From positions 3,795,001 through 3,859,000 of the forward strand of contig CANUEZ040000014.1 in assembly GCA_948099385.1 (NCBI GenBank): 64,000 nt of DNA, in the 5' to 3' direction. Source of the stretch: Fasciola hepatica. Its lineage: Eukaryota > Platyhelminthes > Trematoda > Plagiorchiida > Fasciolidae. The notes beneath the pieces are model-generated. The model saw nothing but the letters and a program-made list of their open reading frames with translations, was not told the origin of the DNA and did no database searches. Position numbers and translations under genes: made by a program. Shown one piece after another: positions 52,249 through 64,000 of the stretch (its first letter is position 1; each line of letters begins with the position of its first letter).

Positions 52249-52649
52249 AGTTGACAAAGAAAAAGCCTTTCGGGTAATTTGCAGAACAGAAAACTCGAGA
52301 TTGTTTAGACTGGCAGAAGCTACAGCAATTATACGATGGGAACCAACGTTGTGCAAGCAGAAAGAACTGTGTGACATAAGGTTTACCATGGCGAGGCACT
52401 TTTGTAATTTTGTTGTCATGCTTTCGGTCATATAAAAGTTGTGACATTGACTGTTGTCTGTAGTTAGCACCGTATAGAAATGCAGTGAAGTCTTCCTGGA
52501 CATACGTCGTGCAATACAGTGAATCTGACTTCTCTTTTCAAATTCCCCACGGGAAATGGATGTTGCTGTTAGTCGGGTTATTTCCTATTCATCACATGCG
52601 AGAAACTTCAATGAAAAATCTTACCAAGTAGAATAATTTTATAACTATC

Positions 52650-53170
52650 AGGTTTAATACTGAATCCTTCTAAGTACCTTGAATGTAATTTCACTATTTC
52701 CCGATATCCATTTCCGACAGTCTCCGTTTCTGGAGTCAGTTCTATCAACTACCTTGGAATAAACCCAGATACTAATCTTCGATGGACACTTTACTTTCAA
52801 TTCTGAGTTGGAAAACTGAAGCAGTTCGGACTTCGCAGTCAGGTGTTTTCAAGTTTATCTTCCAATGTTTTCTCCTAATTCTGTTTTTCCGGTCCCCTGC
52901 ACTTTTCCCCGGCCGGCTGAAACAGGATTTTAAAGCACTGTGTCGTAGCTCGGCCATTACTAGTCGTGATTCCTTTATCCCCGATGGATGCTCATTTGAC
53001 TGAACTCGTTGATCGGCCGTTTCGAGTCTTGTTTAATTCGAGCGCACGAGGTACTCCACGACTCCACCTATTCGTCACAGAAAGACTTATCCTTACGTTT
53101 AGAAAAAAACTGTACAAAAACTCCCCCATACCTAATCCAGCTGGGGTTTTGATCAACGAGGAGTGATTAA
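52650..53170 (+). mobile_element. CR1-like LINE, RT C-terminal part (right part of split copy)
   Basis: Plus-strand translation gives LNPSKYLECNFTISRYP, then VSGVSSINYLGINPDTNLRW (52725-52785), the thumb-region block of CR1-type RTs. A C-terminal tail follows, with AHLTELVDRPFRVLFNSS (52988-53041) and a final LILTFRKKLYKNSPIPNP ending in a TGA at 53164. Frameshifts occur at about 52800-52960. It continues the copy at 48850-50466. The C/T-rich stretch to about 53260 may be the 3' UTR. Confidence 0.7.
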
Positions 53171-53726
53171 AGACTCAGTTATTTTCAGTACTTTTTTCTC
53201 AATCCACCCCTCCTTACTCCCTGTTTCTCTTTCTTTCTCTCCCACTTACTTATTGAGACGTATTGCCTAATTAGGTGCACCCAAACTTGTGCCGTTCGTC
53301 ACCACATGTGTGCATGTATTCTCGTTTAGTTATTTCCGTCCGAACTCAAATGTAGCAAGCAGAGGTCCACCATCAAAATATAAATTAAAACAAATAGGCT
53401 GGTGCTTTTGAATTCCTCATGTATGTGCCCCAATTTTGAATTCGATCAGACACAGCATACTGAGCTGCGTCTGCACGGAGTAACTTGCTACTGTGTGAAC
53501 TATGCAAATGTGTTCGGAAATCAAGCTCCGATCCACCGTCACTTCTGTATTTTGCAAATCATACGCACACACACTCCGTGGGGCAGACATCGGCATGAGA
53601 TCACGAAAGTCATCGGATGATCATGCACACACTCTTGGAGACTTATTTAAGGCGCGAATAAACTTCAGCGTAAAAGTTGATTCACCGAAGTAACGAGGAA
53701 ACAGCGAGGAAAGATTGCCTATTCTT
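53171..53726. other. No recognisable feature
   Basis: C/T-rich at 53180-53260, then mixed sequence without motifs. Confidence 0.4.
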
Positions 53727-53815
53727 TGAATACCAAGCAGGACTCGAACTCTGTCAGCTCGGTGCATGCGGCATAGGTGGCTCTCATGTATGGGGTTCGA
53801 ATCCTGTTCAGAGGG
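53727..53815. repeat. Head-to-head pair of tRNA-like B boxes (SINE-like)
   Basis: GGACTCGAACTC (inverted B box) at 53740-53751 and GGTTCGAATCC at 53794-53804 point in opposite directions 42 bp apart, similar in plan to the fold-back element at 42443. No clear A box or target duplication was found. Confidence 0.4.
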
Positions 53816-54199
53816 ATCAACCAACCAGATCGAATGAAACAAAAGATGGTTTTTTGACCCTTTGTTCATGTGATTTGAGATCACACGGAAGATGGTGGGC
53901 CAAAGGATTCCGCATAGATCACCCATCCCATATGGGCGATTTACACTCAAGATAGATTCACATTCGTTGTCGACTATTGCCCAAATGGGTCGAGCAAGAC
54001 AAGGTCAGACAGACGAACTTCATTTCCGAAAAGCAAATCTGACAAGTTTTCTAGAACCCTTTAACAGTCAAATAGCTGTTTCAATTTCCTGACAAAGAAG
54101 AATTTTTGGTAATGCGAAACAAGTCACCACAAATTATGTGAGGCGGTTCAAGAGGAATTCCAATTCTTTCTTACGAATCGAAGGTCATATAAAACGATA

Positions 54200-54201
<2 letters not shown>
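53816..54201. other. No recognisable feature
   Basis: Short frames only. Confidence 0.35.

Positions 54202-54276
<75 letters not shown>
54202..54276. repeat. (TA)n microsatellite
   Basis: About 37 TA units. Confidence 0.96.
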
Positions 54277-54277
<1 letters not shown>

Positions 54278-55737
54278 TCTCGTACATGAACCTGACATGC
54301 TACGAGAAACAATGGTGACATGTAGGTTGCAGGTAAGAATTAGGAGTGCGATACACGAATGCATGGACTGAACTCCAGTGAAGCAGAAGTTTGCCAATTC
54401 ACAACTGATTGCACTTGCGTAATAGCATGCATCGTATCAGTTTACTGATACCTGATATCTGAATAATTCTGACAATGGCAAACACGGATTTTCGATCACC
54501 GACTCATTCACGTTCACACAAATAAAGGCAAACCAATCTGTATTAACATTGATTTCATGGAAGCTCTTAGGATCCAGCGTGTTATGGAATCTGTGCAAGT
54601 GAGTTACAGTCTCACAATGCGGCTGTTCATTCTCCGAGTTACACGTGGGCTGAAATGAACGTGTGCCATGCATTGAGCACTCAATTGGCCGGTTGCAGCC
54701 AATGGGATTGTATGCCGCTCGTGCAGCATGCACATATGCATACACACACCAACACACACGCACACACAGTCCATGTACGAACTAAACATTTAGGGCAAAT
54801 AATTTAAAAGAAGACTACCAACTTCGGGCTGCACACATGTGCTAAAGTCAATGAGACAAACGATTCTTTTTTAACACTCCGTTGTGCCGTCCCTCAAGTC
54901 ACGCCATCTCATCCATGTGTGTGGACAGCAGGACAAGGTGTTTGAATGTTGGGGACACTGGCTGGCTGGCTCGCTAAGATGTGTAGTATGAAGTATGTCG
55001 GAATGGGATTGTAGGTGTGTGCCAAGTGGGTAGACAACCTATAGCCTGGAGGTATCCGTGTAATAAATACAGTCCTCGTGGTCGTGGTCGTGGTCTCCTT
55101 CGTTTTGCTCGTCCACCAGCACTATCGTCACCAACCCCCGGTCATGAACGACCTCGGTGTCTTTTGTAGTTCTGCCGCTGTACGACCTCGGCTTTGTTAG
55201 CTTGGTCGTTCGTTCACTTTATGTAAGTGTGTTGCCCAACTGCTGCTTGCACGTAGCCTACGGGATTATTAGGCCCCGGATCTAGGAAAACCTGCCAAAA
55301 GTCACATAGAGCAAGAGGCTGCATACGTAAGGCGATAAGCGTCGAAGACGATTGAAAACCACAGGTTTGTATCGAGCCCGTAGGCGTGCAGCATAACTGG
55401 TATCCATTTGTACAACACTGGTACAATGCATCTATACGCGCGGTGACGCTAGCATGTGCACACTCGCATATGTTGCTGCTATTGCTCTCCATTTCTGCCT
55501 TCTTCGCGGAACAACTTTAGAACACCATTTCAAGCGCGTGCTAAATGCATCAAATGCAAATCATCGTCAACATCACCCTCATCAAGAACTTCACCATCGT
55601 CATTAGGATGGACTGGTTTGACAGAAGTCCACATTCGAATGGAAAGAAAGATGAAGTGACGGCCAAGTGGGGGACGGGTAAGGAGAGGACTAACTTTTGC
55701 TGTTATTCACTTCCCAGACTGTCTCCGTGATGTGGTA
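54277..55737. other. Unrecognised DNA
   Basis: A CA tract at 54740-54768 and a GTGGTC tract at 55077-55098 are the only patterned stretches. Confidence 0.4.

Positions 55738-55807
<70 letters not shown>
55738..55807. repeat. Compound (TC)n(TG)n microsatellite
   Basis: About 10 CT units followed directly by about 24 GT units. Confidence 0.95.
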
Positions 55808-55810
<3 letters not shown>

Positions 55811-56154
55811 TGGGGAGAGAGAGCCAGGCACACTCGTTGGCGAATTCAGACATATCTACTGATGAGCTGAAAGTGCCCTGATTTTCTTCCGTCAGGTATT
55901 CTAACAGCAAATCAGGTGTAGCTGTGTGACTGTGAGCGTGCACATTAACTGTGGTATGTTGTTTTGTCAGGTACGTTTCACGCTTCTCTTTCCGTCTGGA
56001 CTGGTGTGATAATATTTGCCTCACCAATCACCATGGTTAAACCACCCCGTATCCAAAAGGAATACCGGCTGAGGTACATTTTACTTGATCTTGTCGTTGT
56101 TGTTGTTGTATCCAGAACAGCACAGCCGCGAGTGTTGACAGTCTGCGTCTTTGA

Positions 56155-56202
56155 CACACACAGACGCACACACATACGCACACACACACACGCACACACA
56201 AT
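56155..56202. repeat. Imperfect (CA)n tract
   Basis: CA units with CG and TA interruptions. Confidence 0.8.
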
Positions 56203-56449
56203 ATATATGTATACTGGAATTCCGATAACCTACTCGAACAAGAATCGTAAACTAACATTTCTCACTTTGCCCATCTGGGATCAGTTTGATGGTGTCCAAA
56301 TTTCCTGTCCGAAAAGGTCAGGTAAATGAGCGCGCCGGAAACAAATTTGGGAGCGCTGACTGTGACGAAGCGAAATACGAAGTGGTTTAAACGAGCGAAT
56401 CGAGAATATGCAAAAAGTGGCCAGTCGGCGTATTCGCAAAATAAGTTTT

Positions 56450-56455
<6 letters not shown>

Positions 56456-56514
<59 letters not shown>
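56456..56514. repeat. (GT)n microsatellite
   Basis: About 29 uninterrupted GT units. Confidence 0.96.
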
Positions 56515-56515
<1 letters not shown>

Positions 56516-57158
56516 AGAGAGGGTGGGGCAGAGGGGTCTGTTTGTCTTGTTTGAAATATTTCTTTCCATCTCCGACTGTAAAACTGTGCATGGTAGAAAT
56601 GTCGTCGAACTAATGAGTGCTTAAATAATACGGGAATTTTTCTTCCTCCATATGCTTTCCTGAAAAGTTGGGAGAAAAAATAAGCACGGAATCAAATAAA
56701 AACACTGCTGATGCCAACCCGTGTGAAGTAAACTACACGGATTAGGCGCACGTTTTTCAAGAAGCTGGGAATCGGTGATTTGATTGTTATGAAGCTTACT
56801 GTTACTGTTACTACAGTGCTACAACAAGTGGGCTGAAATTGAACCGCTGGAGTCTCTTTTTCTTTAAACGCATTCTCATATGGTTCACGTTGATTGACGA
56901 CTTCACGTGAAACGAAAAAAGGATATCATATAAGCTGCTTCTAATACGGTTTTCCTGGTCGAATTTTTGTGATAATCGGAGAGATTTTAGACAGGTAATA
57001 CTAGTTCCCAGTTCACGGTTACAATTCTGTTCTTGCGCTCTCATTTTCTTTTGACTTTCCGAACAGGAAACTGATCTTAGATGTACAAGAGGAGAGCTGC
57101 TAGTTTGCGATTCTTATCGGAACAGGCTACGGAAACTTCAGTGCATTCTGCAGTTCAG

Positions 57159-57160
<2 letters not shown>
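56515..57160. other. No recognisable feature
   Basis: Short frames without motifs. Confidence 0.4.

Positions 57161-57196
<36 letters not shown>
57161..57196. repeat. (TA)n microsatellite
   Basis: About 18 TA units. Confidence 0.95.
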
Positions 57197-57198
<2 letters not shown>

Positions 57199-58339
57199 AC
57201 AGTAAGTAGTATGCGAATGAGTGGACAGAGTCTCCCCTGAAGTACGCAACTATTTCCGCGGTTATTAAAGCTCATCAAGTATGCGTTCCCGATACTCCTT
57301 TGCCCATTCGTCTTCATACTTGCACACTCTGTTCGCATATTGTTCTCAATAACCTAATTTCGTACTTCAGGGGTGTGACTAAGAGGCAATTACCGTGAAA
57401 CCGGTCGTGTGTTTCCGGGGAGATTTTATTCCATCCATTTACGTACTGCTTACTGTCAATGTATGTAAATATATATATAATGGAATCATAGGAATATTCA
57501 TATTAGGTTGCGTAGGCTGTGGTACTGCACACAGTACACATTTCGAATATCCCTCATTATAGCTGACCCAGCCTTTTCGTTCCAAGATGCATCTTGAGTC
57601 TGCATAAACTGCTACTTACAAGACAGAAGAGTACCGTGACGCTCTTGATATTCGTGCCTGAGTTCTTGTACGCCAGAATTTGATGACAGCCGTTGCATTT
57701 TGATATAAAGCTTCTCCACCAATTAAAACGAGACCGGAATTACGTGTTTAAAAAGCACTCCTGGCTCCTCGCCAAGTTGTTTGGCTCACTTGCAACGGAC
57801 GTTGCTTTGAGAAGCTTTCCCTTGGTGCCCAGGATGAGAGTTAAATTTGTAGCAAAGATCAAACACTAGAGGGCTGGTCCATCAGGACACGACTGACTCC
57901 AGCAGGAGGGGGTAACATCACCTGTCCCCTGTTTGTTCTGCTGTTCAGGCAGACCGGATGCGCTTTATCTATAGACGGTTAGATAGGAAGAATATTCTGT
58001 AACACTTGAAAACTAAATCCAAGTCAATGGACCAATTTTCAAAGACATCTAATCAACCGATGTATTAGTAATCACACAAAGTCACAATACGTAAGGCTTT
58101 CATTCAAATTTAGTTGTGAGTATACGTTTTATTTTAGGCAATAGGTAACCAATCAGATACATTCATACTGGATCACTGGATCGGTAAACTCTGGTACCAA
58201 GTGCTTCGGTACAAAGGACTCACATCACTAACTCACTGACTCACCGGATGAATGACTGACTGACTGGCCGTTGGTCGGCTCACTGTCACTCACTCACTCA
58301 CTGGGCGGGAATTCACCAAAAGTCAATCACCGGAAACAA
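57197..58339. other. Unrecognised DNA with a short ACTC/TGAC tandem tract
   Basis: A tandem-like CTCACT/GACTGACT tract lies at 58220-58302, immediately before the Penelope-like copy. Confidence 0.4.
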
Positions 58340-60240
58340 AAGATTCAATCGTGTCAGAAAAATGCAGCAGAGCTTACTGATACGAAACAGGGTGGGGAAC
58401 AAGCTCGTGAGACCCTATTTGATCAGCTCTCTGATCTCGTTCTATCTTCCTCACAGCAGTTAGAGAAGCCCAGATCCGCCTTCGTGAGCGCGTGCCATCT
58501 ATATCTCGAAGATGGACCTTCGACGAAAAAAATTATTAACCTCGGAGCTTCTAAAGCTTCATAAAGAATTGCTGGCTAATAAAGAGCTAACGTTTTCTAG
58601 ACCACATAAACGCTCGGATGCTGTGACCATAGATACACTGGATTATATGAAGAAGACGAAGGCGATATTGAACTAGGGTCGTAACTAAAAAGGATAGGGC
58701 GGCTCAGATAGCGAACTAAATTTCCACGGGAGTAAGATAGTTGAAACAGAAAGGAATAATCAACAAGCTATTTTCTGAAAGGATATGACAATTTCTAGAT
58801 TGTGTGGCCAATCAAAGGTGTACAAAGAATGTATCAGCTTGAGACCGGTTTTGGATATACTCAGCTCTCCGCTTCAAACAACGACGAACTGGTTAACCAG
58901 CCTTTTGGAACCAGTAAGAGTCACCTTTTCCATGCAAATTTCATTTTGTAGAAACCAAGAGAAACCTAGGTCTGGAAGGCATGTAAATAATGTCCCTTGA
59001 CGTTACCTCACCGTTCACGAGTGTCTCCATCAGCGAGACAATCAATTATCTATGTGAATACATTCCAAGGAACGATATCCATTTGCGCTTCCCCGTTGGA
59101 TGAACTGGAACAATGTCTACTAGTCTGTACTCACAGTATGCTGTTTCACTTGAACGGCGATATTTTCACAGCAAAATTTGAAGAGAAGCAATTCCAGCTA
59201 CTAATCAGAAATTGCACCCTGTATAGATGATAAATAGACGATATTCAATAAGTGATGGATACCTAGGTTGACGCTAGTCTACCGCTGAACAGTTTTAACA
59301 CTGCTCATCTAAATGTCCAGTTGAATCTGGAAAAATAAAGCGACAGCATTCTGTCATAATTAGACGTATGCGTTAGCTTTTTGAGAAACTGCTGTTTTCG
59401 GTTATCAGTGCGCAGAAAAGCAACGCGGAGCGGGCAATGCACTCATTTTCACGGTTTTTACCTCTGAAAGTGAAGATAAACCGAATACGGTTCTTGGTTA
59501 GCAGAGCAAGGAAAATCTGCAAAAAAGATGCCGTAGCAAGTAAACCTCGTTTTCTGTGGAATATTCACCTACGAGGCGGCGATCTAGCACAATTAAGTGA
59601 CAAGATGATTCAAGGAAATGAAGGACGATCAAGACAAAAATCTGTTGATTGTTCAAAAGGGATAAGGAAGCATAAATTATCAAAAGAAGACTATCAGGAC
59701 AAGTCACTAGATTAATCTGTACTGCGCCATCGCGAATTCTATTTGCACCTAAACCGATGGTGTGTTTTCGATCATAGGACCTAATGTCAGATCCTCTAGC
59801 CCCTTTCTGTGTTTTCTTTCACAGGTTCCTGTGGAACTAGGTGGATTGTCCGTACAACTAGACGCATATCTAACCACGTTCATGAACACCATCGGATTCG
59901 ACTGAACACGGGAGCAATTAGGACAACAACGAGTGTTACGTATTCACACCTCGTTCAGTCAAACCACTCGGTGAAAGTGATAAACTCTTTTCGCACCAAT
60001 TACTAAGCTCGGGGCAAGCCATCAAGACTTGTCAAGTATCGCAGTCTAGCCACAGTCGAACGAGTGAATATTCACCTCCGCGATCCTCCCTTTGGGCTCA
60101 GAAACAATTTTGTAAGCACTTAGGCTCTCTTGGTTCACTTCTTGTTCTCGAACACGAGAGCAACCACTTGAACATTCTGTAATGTGATCGATTTCACACG
60201 CTAACACGCACGTGCACAGATAGACTTGGATAATTAGGAC
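58340..60240 (+). mobile_element. Degenerate Penelope-like element with RT and GIY-YIG remnants
   Basis: Plus-strand pieces in element order: an N-terminal block ELLANKELTFSRPHKRSDAV (about 58565-58620) where relatives have a charged RPDKG-like motif; RT pieces KVYKECISLRPVLDILSSPL (58818-58877, relatives read KxHKxxxPLRPIxSxxxxP) followed by WLTSLLEPV; INYLCEYIPRNDIHLRF (59039-59089); a SMLFHLNGDIF block. The catalytic segment is not visible between 59230 and 59437. RT tail: FLPLKVKINRIRFLVSRARK (59458-59517). Endonuclease relic at 59809-60006, CGTRWIVRTTRRI, where the YIG element has become WIV. Its tail at 60182-60240 matches 5643-5700. Stops and frameshifts show it is dead. Confidence 0.75.
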
Positions 60241-62489
60241 GGTAACCCGTCATTTTCCCGTCTCTCGTTTTGCGAGTCATTTAATTATGAGTATTGGTAT
60301 GAGCACGAATAGCCATAAACGAGTTTCAGTCGTGTCAGATTACCCATACCAAAGGATTTAGGCTATCGAAAACCGAGGCATCAAGAAGACTATTGAATTC
60401 GTTGCCGAGGGCACCGTGAATACGAAAAACGAAAAGTAGTCCGAACCTTATACAAAATGGCAGTAGACAACCGGGAGGAATGTAAACTTTTGTTCAGGAT
60501 GAGATATAACAGCGCGTACTCATTTACGGTGTGAAAAAGTGGTTTCATAAATCATGTCACCGAACTGAAAATAAGCTTGATGACTAATTTCTGGCAAGTG
60601 GCCACTTTCTCCAATCAAGATAATCCTGAATAGTCAGTGGAAAGAATCCATGACCAACGTCAGTTTCATGCCTTCTGTTGTGCATTGACGTGATATACAC
60701 CAGGATTACTCCCCTCCAACGGTGAATGACATCGTCCGGTGTTTCAGACTGATCTTGTTTCAGCTGATAGAATTTACATCTCGAGGTGAAGTAAGTAGGT
60801 TCAACAAATTGGTAAATGATAATTTCTGCTGGTTCGAAACATTTTGTTTTAGTTGATCAGTTGAGTTGCACCAGTATGGAGCGTGAATAAACTCACAGAA
60901 ATGTTTGGGTGAGTGATGCGGATAGAGTGCACCGATCGAAAACGTACGTGCCACATCCGGCAATTCGAAAAGTATCAAGTCCGATTAATTACTCTTGAAA
61001 TTCACGGTCATGAATGAAAACTTGAAAATCCACGAACAGTGGAAGGATATGAATTACTGACCGTACAATTTTGTTTCATGAATATATCGTCACCACCCTT
61101 ACTTGTACGTGTACTGGAAATTTTCCCACCTTCAATTAAGCGTCGAAGATAACTTCAGATCACATGATTCTTCAAAACTTTGGTACGGAATATACTTGTT
61201 ACAGTGTGCATTTATCAGCACTGTGGACTGTTCTCGTTTGTTGATTTGCCTTCAAAGTCAGCATTAAAGGTGTTTCATTGCATGGCACATGACAAAATTT
61301 CTTACATTATTCCCGTGACAATTTGTTTTGAATTCCGAAAGAATGAAACATGGTCGTCCACATCGTCGGCATGGAAAAAAGTCGGTCGGGTTGGTAATTA
61401 CCAATCTTCTGAGCATTCGACTTATTCACAACATTCTTATAGTTGCCAGAGGGGTTGATGTTGTCAATCATTGACATGGCTAAATTGTATACAGGCCTTA
61501 ACCGTTGGGTTTGGTCGAGTAGGACGTGTTGGGGTTCACGAGATGGTTTGTAACATTGTCAACATTACCGAGTACCGTGGTCAGTAAAACCAGGCCGTTC
61601 AACCCTTTTCATAGTTTTCATGATTTTCACTGATTTTCTTGTTCCTTCTTTAGTCGCACTTTAGGGCTTGATTGATCTGACTTTTGATCTGATGATGAGA
61701 AAAGATAGCAACAGAAACCAGGACACAAAAGTGCTTTGTTGAAGAACTAAACTAATCACAACTTTCCTATGCGAACTTGTTTGCTGTTCGACCAAACTGT
61801 CAATGTCGGTTTTCGGCACACTAGTTAGCTTTTCAATAGGCTGTCTTTAGGCTGACCTGATTTCGCTTGCCGTGGTTATGCAATGGACAACGTATACGTT
61901 CGAAAACGTGGGAAGTCCAGATGCCGGTGTTTTGATCGAGGCATGTGTCACGGCTGAGGTGCGAGGTTCGAACCCCTTCAAATGTCGGTCATATTAGTTT
62001 GCTGTCACCCGGCTCGTTACCACTCCAGACTTGTCGGGAGCTTTTAAGGTTCTCCTTTTCAAATCTCATGATTATGGTTTCCAGTTATCCCCTATAGTAC
62101 AATGAGTCTTTGAAGTCATGGAGCACATCTCTTGCATTACACTTACACGCAAGCACTGAACCAAGAAAATAAACACTCGATGACTTCTCTTGATCGGAGC
62201 AATGCCCCTAATTAGCTTGACCTGTTGCATCCAAGTTACGAAACAAAATTCTTACAGGAACATAGAAATCCGGGACAAAACTACCCACTGTGAGGTGTCC
62301 TTTTGGAGGTAGAGTGGTCGCAGTATTCGAAGCAGGTCAACTTGCGTCAGGCATCTCAAAACTAAAAATAATTTAACCATTTATTATTCCCGATAATAAT
62401 TTTGTCTGTCTACGAATTAGAAGATAATCTACAAAATGTGAAGCACGCCAAAAATAGATACCCCGTCTCACCATACTCAGTCGTTTAAG
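60241..62489. other. Unrecognised DNA
   Basis: A B-box-like GGTTCGAACCC at 61965-61975 may mark a tRNA-derived relic. The plus frame at 61180-61458 has no recognised motif. Confidence 0.35.
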
Positions 62490-63480
62490 TTTACCGTGAT
62501 CCTGTACACAGATGATATCATTTTCCTCATTGACCGTAACCATAGCACTACCGTCGATCGCATGTACAGTTTCGTTCCTAAAGTTTGAGTAGGAGGAGAC
62601 AATTTAACACCAAAAAATGAGAAGGTGAGGAAGCTTGTTACTTCACAAATGTTACCCTAAGGCAAGATGCGGAGCATTTTCAGTTGTCGTTGCCTCAAAC
62701 CCTGAACAACAGGAAATATTTTAGTGAAAGCATAGACATGAATACAGTTATAAGCAAATGGACCAGTAGTTTCAAAGACATTGTGTACTAAAAAACAGAC
62801 AGTTGGGGCCGCGGTACTAATTTGGATAGGGTGTCTATATCTACCACCAAAGTCGATTGAGACAGTCCAGTAAGTATGGTGTGATATCTAGTAACTTCTT
62901 ATTGATTTACTGGCTAGGGTACGGGTGAATCCACGATAGCTGTTTATATCCCACAAAGTAGCAAATTTGACTCCAGTTATAATCCTAATTTTTCGTGAAA
63001 AGACGATTCGCCACCCAAAATCCATGAAAATACTGCACCATTTGTCCGGTAAATCAGTTTGTGTGAATAACATTTTGACATTATTTGTAACTACTGAAAT
63101 TGCTTTTAGTAGTCAACTCCTTCGCGTGAGAAACGGGTATAGGAAAGATACGGTGAAAAGTATCCCCTTTTCGGTGGCCAAATCCAAGAAACCTTATCTT
63201 TAGTGGTGTGACAATGCTTTTTTGAACACAGAAGAAAGATTATATAATCAAAAGTTCGTTACACCTGTCATACTAGAGCATACATGCTCGATATTCGTGC
63301 AGGAGTTAGCTATGTTGGCAGATGTTCACACGGAGCACTGCAGGTCTGTTTCCGCACTTCATTAGATTTAGCCTTGCGCTTGGTCAGTGGCAAGCCGTCT
63401 TTTAGATTTTATAGTTTAGTTTATATGCTTGATCCTTCGCATTTATTTGTATGAGGGCCCAATCTACCTTATTCTGCATA
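62490..63480 (+). mobile_element. Possible third Penelope-like remnant
   Basis: At about 62488-62588 the plus strand reads FKFTVILYTDDIIFLIDRNH followed by STTVDRMYSF, which fits an RT catalytic box (Y-x-D-D) with the downstream spacing of Penelope-like RTs. At about 63290-63345 GVSYVGRCSHGAL resembles a YIG element followed by a basic helix. The sequence between is not alignable by eye, so the link is tentative. Confidence 0.35.
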
Positions 63481-64000
63481 AACTCCTAGGTATTCAAAAG
63501 CCCTCAACTCTAGTGATCCTGAGTGATGCAACATCGTGCAACATATCTAACTGTTTCGTCTTCATTATAAATCATCGAAATTCCGCATCTACGGTGTCAA
63601 GGTTGTAACTATGACACAGCACATGCACATCCATTCACTTCTAGTTTATACTGATTGGACACTTACCAATTGTTCCAGACCAAATCTGCATAGCCCGGTA
63701 CCGACCTGTCGCCGGTCATTCGACGGGCACTGCCACTGACTTTGTAAATCACAAGACTTATCTGCTGAATAATTTGTTTGTGGCGATACCCGTTCGCTAA
63801 TCACCAAAATTAATCAAACGTATTAAAAATGCTCATTTGCATAGCAGTGGTCCAGTCCAATTGAAGACAGCAATTATCCAAGTAGAGGAGCAGTCCTGTG
63901 GTTAGCATGCCGTCGTTCATCTTATTGCCCCTGTCCCTTTGACACAGCCTCTTTTGTTATTGGTCCACAACTGTCCATAATTGCGTTCTGAGAAATCAAC
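63481..64000. other. No recognisable feature
   Basis: Short frames only. Confidence 0.4.

Larger units (their letters stand above)
50467..52649. mobile_element. Insert that splits the CR1-like LINE
   Basis: About 2.2 kb separates the RT catalytic motif (ends about 50462) from the RT C-terminal block (starts about 52655). It starts with the interspersed-repeat segment shared with 40755-40845 and includes the RTE LINE 5' part (51220-52185) and a TA array. No single clean target duplication was found, so it may be more than one insertion. Confidence 0.55.

Overview
The window looks like one stretch of a repeat-rich animal nuclear genome, most probably a parasitic flatworm (digenean trematode). 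The grounds are a single intron-split homeobox gene spread over about 12.8 kb, degraded retroelements of four kinds (Ty3/Gypsy, RTE-type LINE, CR1-type LINE, and Penelope-like elements with a GIY-YIG endonuclease), tRNA-derived short repeats, and many simple-sequence arrays. The species is an inference; nothing in the sequence names it. There are no prokaryotic operons and no CRISPR array.

The one convincing host gene is on the + strand: an NK-2 class homeobox gene of the NK3/bagpipe group. It has three recognisable coding exons (7646-8099, about 15655-16253, 19776-20429) that join to a 568-residue reading frame: an N-terminal EH1-type repressor motif, an acidic stretch, and a homeodomain with Tyr54 that is interrupted by an intron between residues 44 and 45. 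Intron 1 (about 7.55 kb) holds a near-perfect inverted repeat (arms of about 430 bp, 1.45 kb apart). Intron 2 (3.5 kb) holds a possible solo-LTR-like segment.

Left flank (1-7600): a broken Gypsy gag-protease-RT on the minus strand (1-2325), an RTE LINE endonuclease-to-RT fragment on the plus strand (2545-3968) that runs into a TA array, a Penelope-like 3' end with its endonuclease (4952-5700), then GT-rich DNA upstream of the homeobox gene.

Right side (20.5-64 kb): no host gene is recognised. It contains long CAT, CTTT and TA arrays; an RTE LINE 3' fragment (30230-30800, minus) abutting a second large inverted repeat (arms of about 1.18 kb at 30815-31992 and 38819-40002, 6.8 kb apart); a fold-back tRNA-derived insertion with a perfect 12-bp target duplication (42431-42698); a CR1-like LINE (48850-53170) split by a 2.2-kb insert that itself carries the 5' part of an RTE LINE ending in a TA array; a longer Penelope-like copy with RT and endonuclease remnants (58340-60240); and a possible third Penelope-like remnant (62490-63480).

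All retroelement copies carry stops, frameshifts or lost catalytic residues, so none looks autonomous. Family calls come from reading translated motifs by eye; no database search was possible. Regions listed as unrecognised were inspected but gave no supportable call.
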